This document shows, piece by piece, positions 8,464 through 17,473 of a DNA stretch of 64,000 bases. The notes under the pieces were generated by a model. It made no database searches, was not told the origin of the DNA, and was given only the letters and a program-made list of their open reading frames with translations. The position numbers and the translations under genes are program-made. Each line of letters begins with the position of its first letter. The first letter of the stretch is position 1. This DNA is from Xanthobacter sp. YC-JY1. GTDB lineage: Bacteria; Pseudomonadota; Alphaproteobacteria; Rhizobiales; Xanthobacteraceae. The stretch lies in NCBI RefSeq assembly GCF_021730305.1, contig NZ_CP032674.1, forward strand, positions 4,139,001 to 4,203,000. Reading direction: 5' to 3'.

Positions 8464-9057
8464 GTGAGGGCGTTCAATGCCAGCACCCTCGCGCTGCTCG
8501 CCTCCGGCCGGGCGGCGTCGCGTGGCCTCGTGCTGTTCGACTTTCCGAGCGGGCTTTACGGCTTCTGGGATGGCATCGGCAGCCTCACGGTGTCGGGCGT
8601 GACCTATGCGGGCTCGGGCGGCCTCATCCGGGCCGATTCCCTCAGCCTTGCCGGTTCGCTCGCCAGCGCCACCATGACCCTGACGCTGTCCTCCATGCCC
8701 GACACGGTGCTGTCCCCCGGCGTGCTGGCGACCATCGAGAGCGAGCAATACCACCAGAGGCCCGTCACCCTGAGCCGGGCCTATTTCAATCCGGCCACGC
8801 GGGCGCTGCTCTCGGTGGAGCGGGTGCTGCGCGGCTATGTGGACCAGATGCGCCACGCCGAGAAGCCCGGCGGCGAGGCGACCCTGAGCTGCCTCATCGA
8901 GACGCGGGCGCGTGACGTGACGCGGCGCGGCTACCGGGTGCGCTCCGACGCCGACCAGAAACAGCTTGCGGCGGCGGACGGGAGCCTGCGCCACGCGGCC
9001 ACGGCGCCGAACGACGATTTCTATTGGGGCCGCCTGCCCGGACAGGTGAAGAAATGA
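8464..9057 (+). CDS. Tail tip/baseplate hub protein (DUF2163-like position)
   Basis: A 197-residue protein from a GTG start (8464), chosen because no ATG exists near the upstream stop in this frame. It reads LVLFDFPSGLYGFWDGIGSL, then MTLTLSSMPDTVLSPGVLAT and TRDVTRRGYRV-like regions. Beta-rich proteins of this kind occupy the slot between distal tail protein and the cell-wall peptidase in alphaproteobacterial phages and gene transfer agents, where DUF2163 baseplate hub proteins sit. Family membership is a pattern match by eye. Confidence 0.5.
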   Translation: MRAFNASTLALLASGRAASRGLVLFDFPSGLYGFWDGIGSLTVSGVTYAGSGGLIRADSLSLAGSLASATMTLTLSSMPDTVLSPGVLATIESEQYHQRPVTLSRAYFNPATRALLSVERVLRGYVDQMRHAEKPGGEATLSCLIETRARDVTRRGYRVRSDADQKQLAAADGSLRHAATAPNDDFYWGRLPGQVKK

Positions 9058-9067
9058 GACGGTCGTC

Positions 9068-9472
9068 ATGAGATTTTGCGATTGGGAGGCGCGCCTCGCC
9101 GCCGTGCTCGCCGCCTATCAGGCGGCGGGCTTCGCCTGGGGCGTGCGCGACTGTTTCCGCCTGCCGCAGGACGTGGCGCGGGCCGTCACCGGCCGGGCCA
9201 TCTGGCCCGAGGTGCGGCCCTATCACAGCGCGCGCGGCGCCGTGCTGCGCCTCAGCCGCCACGGCTTTCGCGGCGTGGGCGACGCCTTCGCCGATGTGCT
9301 CGAAGAGATCCCGCCCGCCTTCGCGCTGCGCGGCGACGTGGGCGTGGTGATCGAGGACGGGGCGGAGGCGGGCGTGGTGGTGCTTGGCGCCGATCTCGCC
9401 GGCATGGCCCCCGACACCGGCCTGACCATTCTCCCTCGCGCCCGGCTGGCGCGCGCCTTCAGGATCGCCTGA
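9068..9472 (+). CDS. NlpC/P60-like tail peptidase (DUF6950-type)
   Basis: A 134-residue protein with WGVRDCFRLPQDVARAVTG near residues 24 to 42. The Asp-Cys followed by a helix is the nucleophile motif of NlpC/P60-like tail-tip peptidases, which open the cell wall during DNA injection (lambda K role). The later catalytic His is not obvious (candidate in YHSARGAV), so activity is uncertain. It sits directly before the J-like tip gene, the same order as K-J in lambda. DUF6950 proteins share this size and DCF motif. Confidence 0.6.
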   Translation: MRFCDWEARLAAVLAAYQAAGFAWGVRDCFRLPQDVARAVTGRAIWPEVRPYHSARGAVLRLSRHGFRGVGDAFADVLEEIPPAFALRGDVGVVIEDGAEAGVVVLGADLAGMAPDTGLTILPRARLARAFRIA

Positions 9473-9473
9473 C

Positions 9474-12347
9474 ATGCCGTTCGTGACCCCCGCCCTGCTC
9501 ACGGTTGTTGGCCTCACGGGTGTGCTTGCGCAGATCGGCGCGGGCCTAATCAACGCCGGCATCGTCGTCGGCCTCTCCTACGTCGCCAAGGCGCTGCAGC
9601 CTGCGACCAAGGTCGAGACCGGCATCAAGACGAGCATCCAGCTTGGCGGCGACCAGCCGCGCGGCTGTGTCTTCGGGGAGTGCGGGACGGAAGGCCATTT
9701 CGTCTATGGCAACACCGCCAACGAGAACAACAACCTGTTGCAATTCGTCTTCGCCATCGGCGAGGGCGTGCATGACGACCTGACCCGCATCTGGGTCAAC
9801 GGCAAGGCCCGCACCCTGACGCTGGTGGAGCAGACCACCTGGTACAAGAAATTCCGGGTGGGTGGCTTCGTGGCGAAGAACGGCACGCCCCTGCTCTACG
9901 TCTATTTCTACTTCGGCTTCGAAAACCAGCCGGCCTGTCCCGAGCTGGTGGAGTGGGCCAAGCCCGCCGATCGCTGGACCTCCAACGATCGGCTGGCCGG
10001 CATCTCCTATGTGGTGGTGTCCGCCTTCTACGGGGAGCAGGCCTTCGACAGCGGCATTCCCCGCTTCCGCTTCGGCATAAAGGGCCGCCGGCTCTACGAC
10101 TGGCGGAAGGACTCCACCAACGGCGGCTCCGGCGCGCATCGCTGGGGCGACGCCACCACATGGGAATACAGCGAGAACCCCATCGTGCAGCTCTACAATT
10201 ACCAGCGCGGCATCCATCTCGGGGGCGAGCTGGTGGTGGGCATGGGCGTTCCGCCGATCGATCTCGTGCTCGACCGCTACACCGCCGCCGCCAATGCCTG
10301 CGACGAGCCGGTCTCCACGGCCGAGGGGAGCGACGCCAACCGCTATCGCTGCAGCACCTATGTTTCCGCCGACGAGGAGCACGGCACCGTGATGGAGCGG
10401 CTGCTCGACAGCTGCATCGGCTCGCTCTACGAGCGCGTCGGCGCCTATGCTCCCATCGTCGGCGTGGCGCAGAGCGCGCTCTACACCTTCACCGATACCG
10501 ACCTGATCACCGATTATCCGGTGAGCTTCGCCGCGAAGCTCGGGCGTGCGGACCTGGTCAACGAGATCCACGGACAGAGGGTGTCGCCGGCCGACCAGTT
10601 CGGCATGGTCTCCTATGCCACCCGCACCGATGCGGCGGCGGTGGCGGCCGACACCGAGAAGCGCCCCATTCAGGTGGACTTCCCGCAGGTGACGGTGGAC
10701 TCGCAGGCGCAGCGGCTGGCGCAGATCCAGCTCAACCTCGCCCGTCTGCAGGCGACCGCGACGCTCACCCTCGGTCTCTCCGCCATCGTGCTGGAGCCGG
10801 GCGACTGGGTGCGCTGGAATTCGGCGCGGCGGGGCGACCGCACCTTCATCATCCTCTCGCTGGTGGAGAACACCGATGAGACGGTGACGCTGAACCTGCG
10901 CGAGATCTCGGCGGCGGCGTTCGGCTGGGACTCTGGCGACGAACTGCCGGCGCCGGCCTCGGGCGGGCCGAGCGAGGGGGGCGGGCTGGCGGATGGCGTG
11001 ACGGGGTTCTCGCTCTCCGCCCTCACCCTCAGCGGGGACGGCGGGGCGCTCACGCCCGCCGTGCGGGTGTTCTGGTCGCCCATCAGCGACCCGACCGTCA
11101 CGGCGGTGCTGATCCAGTATCGTATCGTCGGCACCACGGACGTGCTCACGGCGCGGGCCGAGGCGGTGGGCGCCGGCGAGCTGCTGGTATCGGCCGGGCT
11201 GGTGGCGAACACCGCCTACGAGTTTCAGGCGACCATCGAGACGGCGCCGCCCCGCGACACCGAATGGACGGCATGGGCGAGCATCATCACCGGGCAGCAG
11301 CTGGCCGGCGGGGTGGTGAACGATTCCATCACGCCCGAGCAGTTCACGGCGGCGACGCGCGATATGGTGGTGGCAAAGACAGCTGTCGATATCGTCTCCC
11401 TGCAATATTCGGTCGAGCGGCTGTCCCTGCTGCTGGCCGATGTTGACGCGGCGGGCGACCTCAATCGGCTGAAGCTGACCCGCACGCTGGTGCAGCAGCT
11501 CGGCGCGGCGACGGCGCGCTTTTCCGAGGAGATCACTGCCGCGACCGGGCCGGAGAGCGCGCTCGTGCAGCAGATCACGGATCTGCAAGCCTCGCTGGAG
11601 GCTGCGGACACGTCCTTGTCCGCGCTCATCACCACGGAGAGCACCACGCGGGCGACGGCTGACGATGCCTTGGCGGTGCAGATCAGCACTCTGCAATCGA
11701 CGCTGGAGACCGCCGACGCCAGCCTGTCGGCATCGATCACCTCAGAGGCGGGCACCCGCGCCAGCGCCGACAGTGCTCTCAGCAGCCAGATCACCACGCT
11801 CCAGTCCAGCATGGAAACGGCGGACGCGGCGCTTTCGGCCTCCATCACGTCGGAGGCCGGGACGCGGGCCAGCGCCGATAGCGCGCTGGCAACGCAGATC
11901 GAAACGCTGGAGGCGGCGCTCGGCGATGTGGGCGCGAGCCTTGCGGCGCGCTTCGTGGTGGCTGTGACACCATCGGGTGCCATCGCAGCCTATGAGTTGG
12001 AGGCGACGGCGGAAACGGCGAAGGCCGGCTTTACTGTGGTCGCCAAAAGCGATGGGGCCGGCGGCGCCATCGGCGAGGTGCATATCAATGCCGACCGGTT
12101 CTTCATTACCGCGCCGGACCTGCCGGGCACGGCGGTCTTCCTGGTGGATAATACGGGGCCAGAGCCGGTGCTTTACCTCAATGGCGATCTGATCGCATCC
12201 GGCTCGATCACGGCTGCAAAGCTCGACGTTGCGGAGCTGTCGGCCATCGTGGCCAACCTCGGCGAGATCACCGCCGGCATCGCGCGCTCGGCGGACAACC
12301 GCCTGCGGATCGACTTCGACAACGCACGGATCGTCATCAGCTCATGA
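9474..12347 (+). CDS. Tail tip host-specificity protein J
   Basis: A 957-residue protein. The N-terminus is hydrophobic (GLTGVLAQIGAGLINAGIVVG), followed by the conserved tip core (GGDQPRGCVFGECGTEGHF, WVNGKARTL), a fibronectin-like region (about residues 520 to 610), a coiled-coil region with near-identical repeats of TADASLSASITSEAGTRASA type (about residues 700 to 815), and a C-terminal DUF1983-like segment with ITAAKLDVAELSAIVANLGE. This is the architecture of J proteins that contact the receptor and hold side fibres. The next gene starts inside its last codons. Confidence 0.85.
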   Translation: MPFVTPALLTVVGLTGVLAQIGAGLINAGIVVGLSYVAKALQPATKVETGIKTSIQLGGDQPRGCVFGECGTEGHFVYGNTANENNNLLQFVFAIGEGVHDDLTRIWVNGKARTLTLVEQTTWYKKFRVGGFVAKNGTPLLYVYFYFGFENQPACPELVEWAKPADRWTSNDRLAGISYVVVSAFYGEQAFDSGIPRFRFGIKGRRLYDWRKDSTNGGSGAHRWGDATTWEYSENPIVQLYNYQRGIHLGGELVVGMGVPPIDLVLDRYTAAANACDEPVSTAEGSDANRYRCSTYVSADEEHGTVMERLLDSCIGSLYERVGAYAPIVGVAQSALYTFTDTDLITDYPVSFAAKLGRADLVNEIHGQRVSPADQFGMVSYATRTDAAAVAADTEKRPIQVDFPQVTVDSQAQRLAQIQLNLARLQATATLTLGLSAIVLEPGDWVRWNSARRGDRTFIILSLVENTDETVTLNLREISAAAFGWDSGDELPAPASGGPSEGGGLADGVTGFSLSALTLSGDGGALTPAVRVFWSPISDPTVTAVLIQYRIVGTTDVLTARAEAVGAGELLVSAGLVANTAYEFQATIETAPPRDTEWTAWASIITGQQLAGGVVNDSITPEQFTAATRDMVVAKTAVDIVSLQYSVERLSLLLADVDAAGDLNRLKLTRTLVQQLGAATARFSEEITAATGPESALVQQITDLQASLEAADTSLSALITTESTTRATADDALAVQISTLQSTLETADASLSASITSEAGTRASADSALSSQITTLQSSMETADAALSASITSEAGTRASADSALATQIETLEAALGDVGASLAARFVVAVTPSGAIAAYELEATAETAKAGFTVVAKSDGAGGAIGEVHINADRFFITAPDLPGTAVFLVDNTGPEPVLYLNGDLIASGSITAAKLDVAELSAIVANLGEITAGIARSADNRLRIDFDNARIVISS

Positions 12348-14299
12348 AGCGGTTTGCCGCCGGCGTCTATGAGGGCGTGATGCGCATCCGGGCCTCGCGC
12401 CCTGGCTTCGACGCGGAGGACATGAGCCTCGGTAACGAGCAGATCGTGTTCGATTCGGCGTGGCCGGAAATTCTCTCGGTGCTCGATGCCGATTGGCAGC
12501 TCACGGGGACGCCATCGGTGGAAACATGGGTGGCGGACGGCGGGGTAACGTACACGCGGCGCTGCCGCACCGTGACGTTTGCCACCCTGCCGTGGGAGCC
12601 GATCTGCATCGGCTGGGCGCGCGGCGTCGATACCTCAGGCTATGTGGCCTACACGCAAACGCCGAGTTGCTCCTACACCGACCATTGCACATTCACGGTC
12701 GGTTCCGCTTCGGTCGATAGCGCCTACATCATCTTCGCCAATCCGTTGACACAGGCGGACAGCCGCGAGGCGGACAACGGCGGCAGCTACAACCTGCTCG
12801 CCGGCGTCCACCCGACGCGCGGGCCGGGCCTGTTCGTGCCCCGCCGCGGTGCAGACGTGCTGACCTGCCCTGATCGCGACTTGCGCCTCACCATCGAGCG
12901 CCCGCCCTTCCAGATCGCCGAGGCGGGCGCGGTGTGGCGGGCGTCCGGCGCCGTGACGGTCAACCTCACCGGCAGCTATCCGGACTTTCCGCCTGTCATC
13001 ATCATGGCGAGTGAGGACCGTGGCTCCGCGCCCTCCGTCGCGGCTGGGCCGACCGTCAGGTGGGTCAACGCGAGCACGATCCAGATCGAAATCACAAGCT
13101 CAAACGCGCAAGCCATCCAGTACATCATTCCGGCCTATGACCCGACCTACGTGCATGGGCCGGATGCGGTATCGACGCCGCGCGTGCTGATGGACCAGGC
13201 GGTGGGCCTCGCGATCAGCCAGCGCAACGTGGATGTGCGGTTCGCGAGCGAGAGCCAGCTGCTGTTTCGCGCCACGCGGCCCATGCTCAACGTGGCCGAG
13301 CGCAAGGCGGTCAACAACGCCGGCGTCGCCGCCATCAGCAAGACGGCGCTCACCACTAACCCCGTCGGGCCCCCCATCGCCTTCTTCGGGGCCTACCGCC
13401 TTGGTCGCTGGTGGAGTGCCGCCGGCGGCATCGACATGCAGAATGCCGCGCTGGGCGCGCCCTCCAGCCTGCCATCGCCGGGCGCCATCAACTACGAGAT
13501 GTTTGCGACCATCAACCAGGAGAAGAAGCTCCGGGCGGCGTGGGTAGCGGGCAATTCGACGCCGAACCTGCGGGTCGCCGTGGTCGATCATTCCGCGACC
13601 CTGCTGGACGACAGCGACCTCTATAGCGGCCCGGCCCTGGAGGCCGAGAGCGTCTACGACGACTTCTCCGGCGCGACGGACGGATCTGCGCCGCCGGGCT
13701 GGACGCGTCGGTTTCAGGCGGCGAGCGGCATGGCGGTGGTCACCAATGCCGTCGCCTCGGCGCTCGCCGGCAAGGCCATCCGCGTCACCGGCGGCTTCGG
13801 CACGCCGGCGGCGTCCACCTATGCGGAAATCACCTTCGACGCGCCGGGCAGCGCGGTGACGGACTGCGATATCCTCGCCGGGGTACGGATGGTCAACGGG
13901 CCGATCGTCTTCCCCATGGAGATCATGTTTCGCCGCTCGGCCTCGGCGACGCATCAGGCGGCGGGCATCGTCTGCGACGTGTCGGGTGGCGTCGCCTCCG
14001 GACAGCGCATGTGGTTCGGCCCCGCCTATGACGCCGCCTCCGGCGCCACCGATTTCGCGTGGGCCTATGACACCTGGTACTGGCTCCGGCTGAACGTGAA
14101 GGGCGGCGCACGCCGGCTGAAGATCTGGCCCCGCGGCAGCGCCGAACCGTCATTCTGGGGCCTCGCCTTCGTCGGGCCAGGCTCCGCCTCCGGCTACGTG
14201 GGCCTCACGCAATGGGGCTCCACGTCCACGCCCTACGCCTATCTCGACTTTTTCAGCGTCTGCACCACGGGGCGGCCCGCCTGGGGGCCGCTGACCTGA
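12344..14299 (+). CDS. Large tail-associated protein with C-terminal lectin-like domain
   Basis: A 651-residue protein translated with a 4-base overlap after J. The N-terminal half is beta-rich with VNLTGSYPDFPPVIIMAS and YIIPAYDPTYVHGP segments, which resemble phage-tail beta domains. The last 200 residues (from about DDFSGATDGSAPPGWTRRF) have the strand pattern of a concanavalin A-like/LamG domain, ending GYVGLTQWGSTSTPYAYLDF. Position and composition suggest a side fibre or receptor-binding accessory protein. No family was recognised for the N-terminal half. Confidence 0.55.
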   Translation: MKRFAAGVYEGVMRIRASRPGFDAEDMSLGNEQIVFDSAWPEILSVLDADWQLTGTPSVETWVADGGVTYTRRCRTVTFATLPWEPICIGWARGVDTSGYVAYTQTPSCSYTDHCTFTVGSASVDSAYIIFANPLTQADSREADNGGSYNLLAGVHPTRGPGLFVPRRGADVLTCPDRDLRLTIERPPFQIAEAGAVWRASGAVTVNLTGSYPDFPPVIIMASEDRGSAPSVAAGPTVRWVNASTIQIEITSSNAQAIQYIIPAYDPTYVHGPDAVSTPRVLMDQAVGLAISQRNVDVRFASESQLLFRATRPMLNVAERKAVNNAGVAAISKTALTTNPVGPPIAFFGAYRLGRWWSAAGGIDMQNAALGAPSSLPSPGAINYEMFATINQEKKLRAAWVAGNSTPNLRVAVVDHSATLLDDSDLYSGPALEAESVYDDFSGATDGSAPPGWTRRFQAASGMAVVTNAVASALAGKAIRVTGGFGTPAASTYAEITFDAPGSAVTDCDILAGVRMVNGPIVFPMEIMFRRSASATHQAAGIVCDVSGGVASGQRMWFGPAYDAASGATDFAWAYDTWYWLRLNVKGGARRLKIWPRGSAEPSFWGLAFVGPGSASGYVGLTQWGSTSTPYAYLDFFSVCTTGRPAWGPLT

Positions 14300-14308
14300 G
14301 GATATCTC

Positions 14309-16648
14309 ATGGCTTTCATCGCCTACTATTCTGCGGGTTCGATCTCGGTCGCTCCCGGCAGTACCATCGTGACCGGCGCGGGCACCCTGTGGGCCACTCC
14401 CGTGGTGCCCGGCGACACGCTGGAGGTCGGCGGCCTCTCGGTGCGCATCAAGGATGTGCCGGGCGACGGCACGCTGACGCTGGCCTATCCCTGGCCGGGC
14501 GGGCCGCTCGCCGGCGCCGCCTACATCATCGCCTATACCTCGCCCACGCGGCTCTCCTCGACCTGGCTGGCCGAGCGCGCCCGCGAGCTGATCGAGCGCC
14601 AGCGGGTGCTGGATGCGGGTGTCGCGATCTATTCGGCGCTGACGGTGGGGCTGAACACGCCGCCGGCCGCGCCGGTGACGGATGACCTCTACGTGGTCGG
14701 CACCGCGCCCACAGGCGCATGGTCCGGCTATGCTGGCCATCTCGCCATCTGGAGCGGGACTGCGTGGCTGATGACCGCTCCGGAAGAGGGCATGCACGCC
14801 TACGATAAGAGCCTCGGCAAGATCTGGGCGCGCGGGGTTTCGGCCTGGACCCTGTACAACGGGCTCTCCTCCGGCGTCATCTGGCGCGGCGCATGGTCGA
14901 GTGCCGCCGCCTATGTGGCTGGGGACGCGGTGTCTCTGGCCGGCACGGCCTACGTGGCCAAGGCGAGCAACACCAACTCTGCGCCTCCCTCCGCCAATTG
15001 GGACACCTTCGTGGCCGGGGTGGCGGGCGCTGCGGGGGCGACGCCGGCCATGCGCTTCGCCTTCTCCACTACCACCACGGACGCCGACCCCGGCGCCGGC
15101 ACGGTGCGCTTCAACAGCGCCACCCTGTCCGCCGTCACTTTGCTCTTCATAGACCTGCTGGAGACCGGCGGCGCGGACGTGACCGCCTGGCTCGCGGCCC
15201 TCGACGACAGCACCAACCTCAACGCCCGCGGCTATCTGCGCTTCACCAGCGTGGCGACGCAGACCAAATGGGTGGAGTTCGCGATCACCGGCGCGAATGT
15301 GGATGCGTCCGGCTATCGCAAGATAGCCGTTGGCTATGTGGCCGGGCCGGGCGGCTTCACCAACGGCGAGGTGGTGGCAGTCTCCTTCGCGCGCTCCGGA
15401 GATCTTGGGCCGGCCGGCGCGGTGGCGGGCGCCGGCGCCGAGCTGGCGCGGCTACGGGCGCTGGTGGCCAAGCCGCCGACCCTCATCATGGACTTCACTC
15501 GCGAGGCCCTGTGGGTGGACGGGGCGGCGGGCGGCTCGGTCTCCGGCAACGCGGCGGCGTTCGCTACGCTGCTTTCCGGCAGCTTCAGCCGGGCGAGCAC
15601 GGCATTCTATACCGGCTTCGACGGGCTCCTTAAGTCGGCGGCGAGCGGCGTTCCGCGCATCGACTATGACCCGGTGACGCGGGAGAGGACCGGCATTCTT
15701 ATGGAGTTGTCGGGGACTAACCTACTCCTACGGTCGCAGGAGATGGGCTCATCGCCATGGGTGTCCTCGTTGACCGTCACCGCCGACCAGATCGCCGCGC
15801 CGGATGGGACGGTGACGGCCGACATGCTGACGGCGACCGGGGCGGCCACGCCCAACTACTACCAGGCCGTCACCGTCACGGCCTCGACGGTCTACACCTT
15901 CAGCGCCTGGGTGCGGCTGGGCACCCTGTCGGCCTCCGACTTCAAGATCGCGTTCCGAGACGACACCGCCGGCGTTTTCATCGCGACCGACCTGGTGCCA
16001 TCGGCAGTGCCGACAGCTTCCGGCTGGACCCGCATCGCCTACACCCTGACGACGCCGGTGGGCTGCACGGCGCTGCGCGTCTATCCGTTCCGCAACAGCG
16101 GGTCGCCAACAGGCACGTTCTATTTGTGGGGCGCGCAGCTGACGGCGGGCAGCTTTGTCAACTCCTACATCCCGACCACCAGTGCGGCGGCGGCGCGCGC
16201 GGCGGACAGCCTCACGGTCAACACAGCACCATTCGGCGCGTCCCAGTACGGAACGCTGCTGGCTGAGTTTTCGGCGCAAGCGCCCGCCACGGGCAACGCT
16301 GTAGCCGTAGAGCTGGCGGGCTCCGGTGTCGATAATATCCAGCTATGTCGCAACACGGGCGGCAACGGCGCCGTGCTGGCGGTTACCGCGACCATCAGCC
16401 AGATGGCCACCACCGCCGGCATGGCGTGGCCGAGCGGCGGTGTGGCCCGGCTGGCCATTGCCTGGGCGGCCAACGATGCGGCTTGGGCGTGGATGGGAGC
16501 ACTTGCCGGCAGCTCCTCGACTTATACGGCCAATGCCGGCCTTACGCTGCTGCGGCTGCCGGCCGGCGGCATGAATGGATATGTCCGCCGCGTCGCCTAT
16601 TGGCCGCGCCGCCTTTCCAACACCGAGCTACAGGCCCTCACCGCATGA
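14309..16648 (+). CDS. Tail fibre/receptor-binding protein with carbohydrate-binding domains
   Basis: A 779-residue protein. Residues about 110 to 190 have the DUF2793-like pattern (PVTDDLYVVGTAPTGAW, WLMTAPEEGMHAYDKSLG). A ChiA/CBM5-12-like module follows (GAWSSAAAYVAGDAVSLAGT). The C-terminal 350 residues contain two lectin/CBM-like beta domains (LLRSQEMGSSPWVSSLTV with FSAWVRLGTL, then a LamG-like domain ending YVRRVAYWPRRLSNTELQAL). Such modules bind surface polysaccharide. It lies in the fibre block between the tip gene and the SGNH esterase. Confidence 0.7.
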   Translation: MAFIAYYSAGSISVAPGSTIVTGAGTLWATPVVPGDTLEVGGLSVRIKDVPGDGTLTLAYPWPGGPLAGAAYIIAYTSPTRLSSTWLAERARELIERQRVLDAGVAIYSALTVGLNTPPAAPVTDDLYVVGTAPTGAWSGYAGHLAIWSGTAWLMTAPEEGMHAYDKSLGKIWARGVSAWTLYNGLSSGVIWRGAWSSAAAYVAGDAVSLAGTAYVAKASNTNSAPPSANWDTFVAGVAGAAGATPAMRFAFSTTTTDADPGAGTVRFNSATLSAVTLLFIDLLETGGADVTAWLAALDDSTNLNARGYLRFTSVATQTKWVEFAITGANVDASGYRKIAVGYVAGPGGFTNGEVVAVSFARSGDLGPAGAVAGAGAELARLRALVAKPPTLIMDFTREALWVDGAAGGSVSGNAAAFATLLSGSFSRASTAFYTGFDGLLKSAASGVPRIDYDPVTRERTGILMELSGTNLLLRSQEMGSSPWVSSLTVTADQIAAPDGTVTADMLTATGAATPNYYQAVTVTASTVYTFSAWVRLGTLSASDFKIAFRDDTAGVFIATDLVPSAVPTASGWTRIAYTLTTPVGCTALRVYPFRNSGSPTGTFYLWGAQLTAGSFVNSYIPTTSAAAARAADSLTVNTAPFGASQYGTLLAEFSAQAPATGNAVAVELAGSGVDNIQLCRNTGGNGAVLAVTATISQMATTAGMAWPSGGVARLAIAWAANDAAWAWMGALAGSSSTYTANAGLTLLRLPAGGMNGYVRRVAYWPRRLSNTELQALTA

Positions 16649-17043
16649 TTGACCATCTGATGACCTATGCCGACGAGGCCACGGCCGCGGCGGCGCCGGA
16701 GCTTGCCGCCTATCGCGACGGCGAGGCGTGGGACACCAGCCGGGTGATCGCGGGCGTAAGCGTCTATCGTCACCTTGGCACCGAGATTGTTACCGACCCG
16801 GAGGGGGATTGGCCGCGCGAGATCCGCGACCCCCTCGCTGGCTGGTTTCTGGTGGTGGCGCTGCCGACCCGTGACGCCGCTCTGGAAACGGCGGCCTGCG
16901 TGCTCATCGCCGACCGCGACGCGGGCACCATCCTCCACACCATCACGACTGCCGAAGACCTCGCCACGCTCCGCTTGGAGCCTGTGTTCGCGGGCTCGGC
17001 CTACCCCTTCGGAGCCCCGGTGGTGCCGCCTACATCAACGTGA
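16645..17043 (+). CDS. Small phage fibre-block protein, C-terminus possibly frameshifted
   Basis: A 132-residue acidic protein from the ATG overlapping the fibre stop (MIDHLMTYADEATAAAAPEL). No family recognised; proteins of this kind follow fibre genes and may be assembly chaperones or hinges. The present frame ends GAPVVPPTST, but the -1 frame at the same point reads GGAAYINVTINLFNDA before a stop at 17070, which looks much more like a natural protein end. A single lost base near the CCCCGG at 17015-17020 would explain this. Confidence 0.55.
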   Translation: MIDHLMTYADEATAAAAPELAAYRDGEAWDTSRVIAGVSVYRHLGTEIVTDPEGDWPREIRDPLAGWFLVVALPTRDAALETAACVLIADRDAGTILHTITTAEDLATLRLEPVFAGSAYPFGAPVVPPTST

Positions 17044-17158
17044 CCATCAACCTCTTCAACGACGCCTGACGTCCCGCCGGCTTGGCCTGCCATCTGGCGC
17101 GCCAGTGGCGGCCGGCGCCAAGCCCCGCAAGTCCCATTCAGAATGAGGAGCCTCGGAA

Positions 17159-17473
17159 ATGGTATCGATCAATGCCACGCCAGTGGTGGCAACGCTCGCA
17201 ACGGCGGGCGACGCTTCCGGCTGGTTCCCGACCTCGCAGGGGGCGCCCTTCAATGCATGGGTGCTCTCGGGCTCCTGGACCGGCGCGCTCTACCTTGAGT
17301 TCGCGCCTGCCGGCGCCACGACGGGCGTGCCGATCGTCGTCGGCTCCACGCGGCTCTACAGCTTCACCCAGCCCGGCAAGATGCCGGTGGAGGAATACGA
17401 GGCCGGCGTGCGCGTGCGGTTCAAGGCCGGTGACACTTTCTCGGGCACCGCGAACGTGAGGATCTCGGCATGA
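17159..17473 (+). CDS. Small beta-rich phage protein
   Basis: A 104-residue protein with Thr/Gly/Val-rich strands (MVSINATPVVATLATAGDAS, YLEFAPAGATTGVP, VRFKAGDTFSGTANVRISA) and no cysteine. A GAGGAG ribosome site lies 8 bases before the ATG. It overlaps the SGNH fibre gene by 4 bases, so the two are translationally coupled; it may be a fibre cap, chaperone or head decoration. No family recognised. Confidence 0.6.
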   Translation: MVSINATPVVATLATAGDASGWFPTSQGAPFNAWVLSGSWTGALYLEFAPAGATTGVPIVVGSTRLYSFTQPGKMPVEEYEAGVRVRFKAGDTFSGTANVRISA

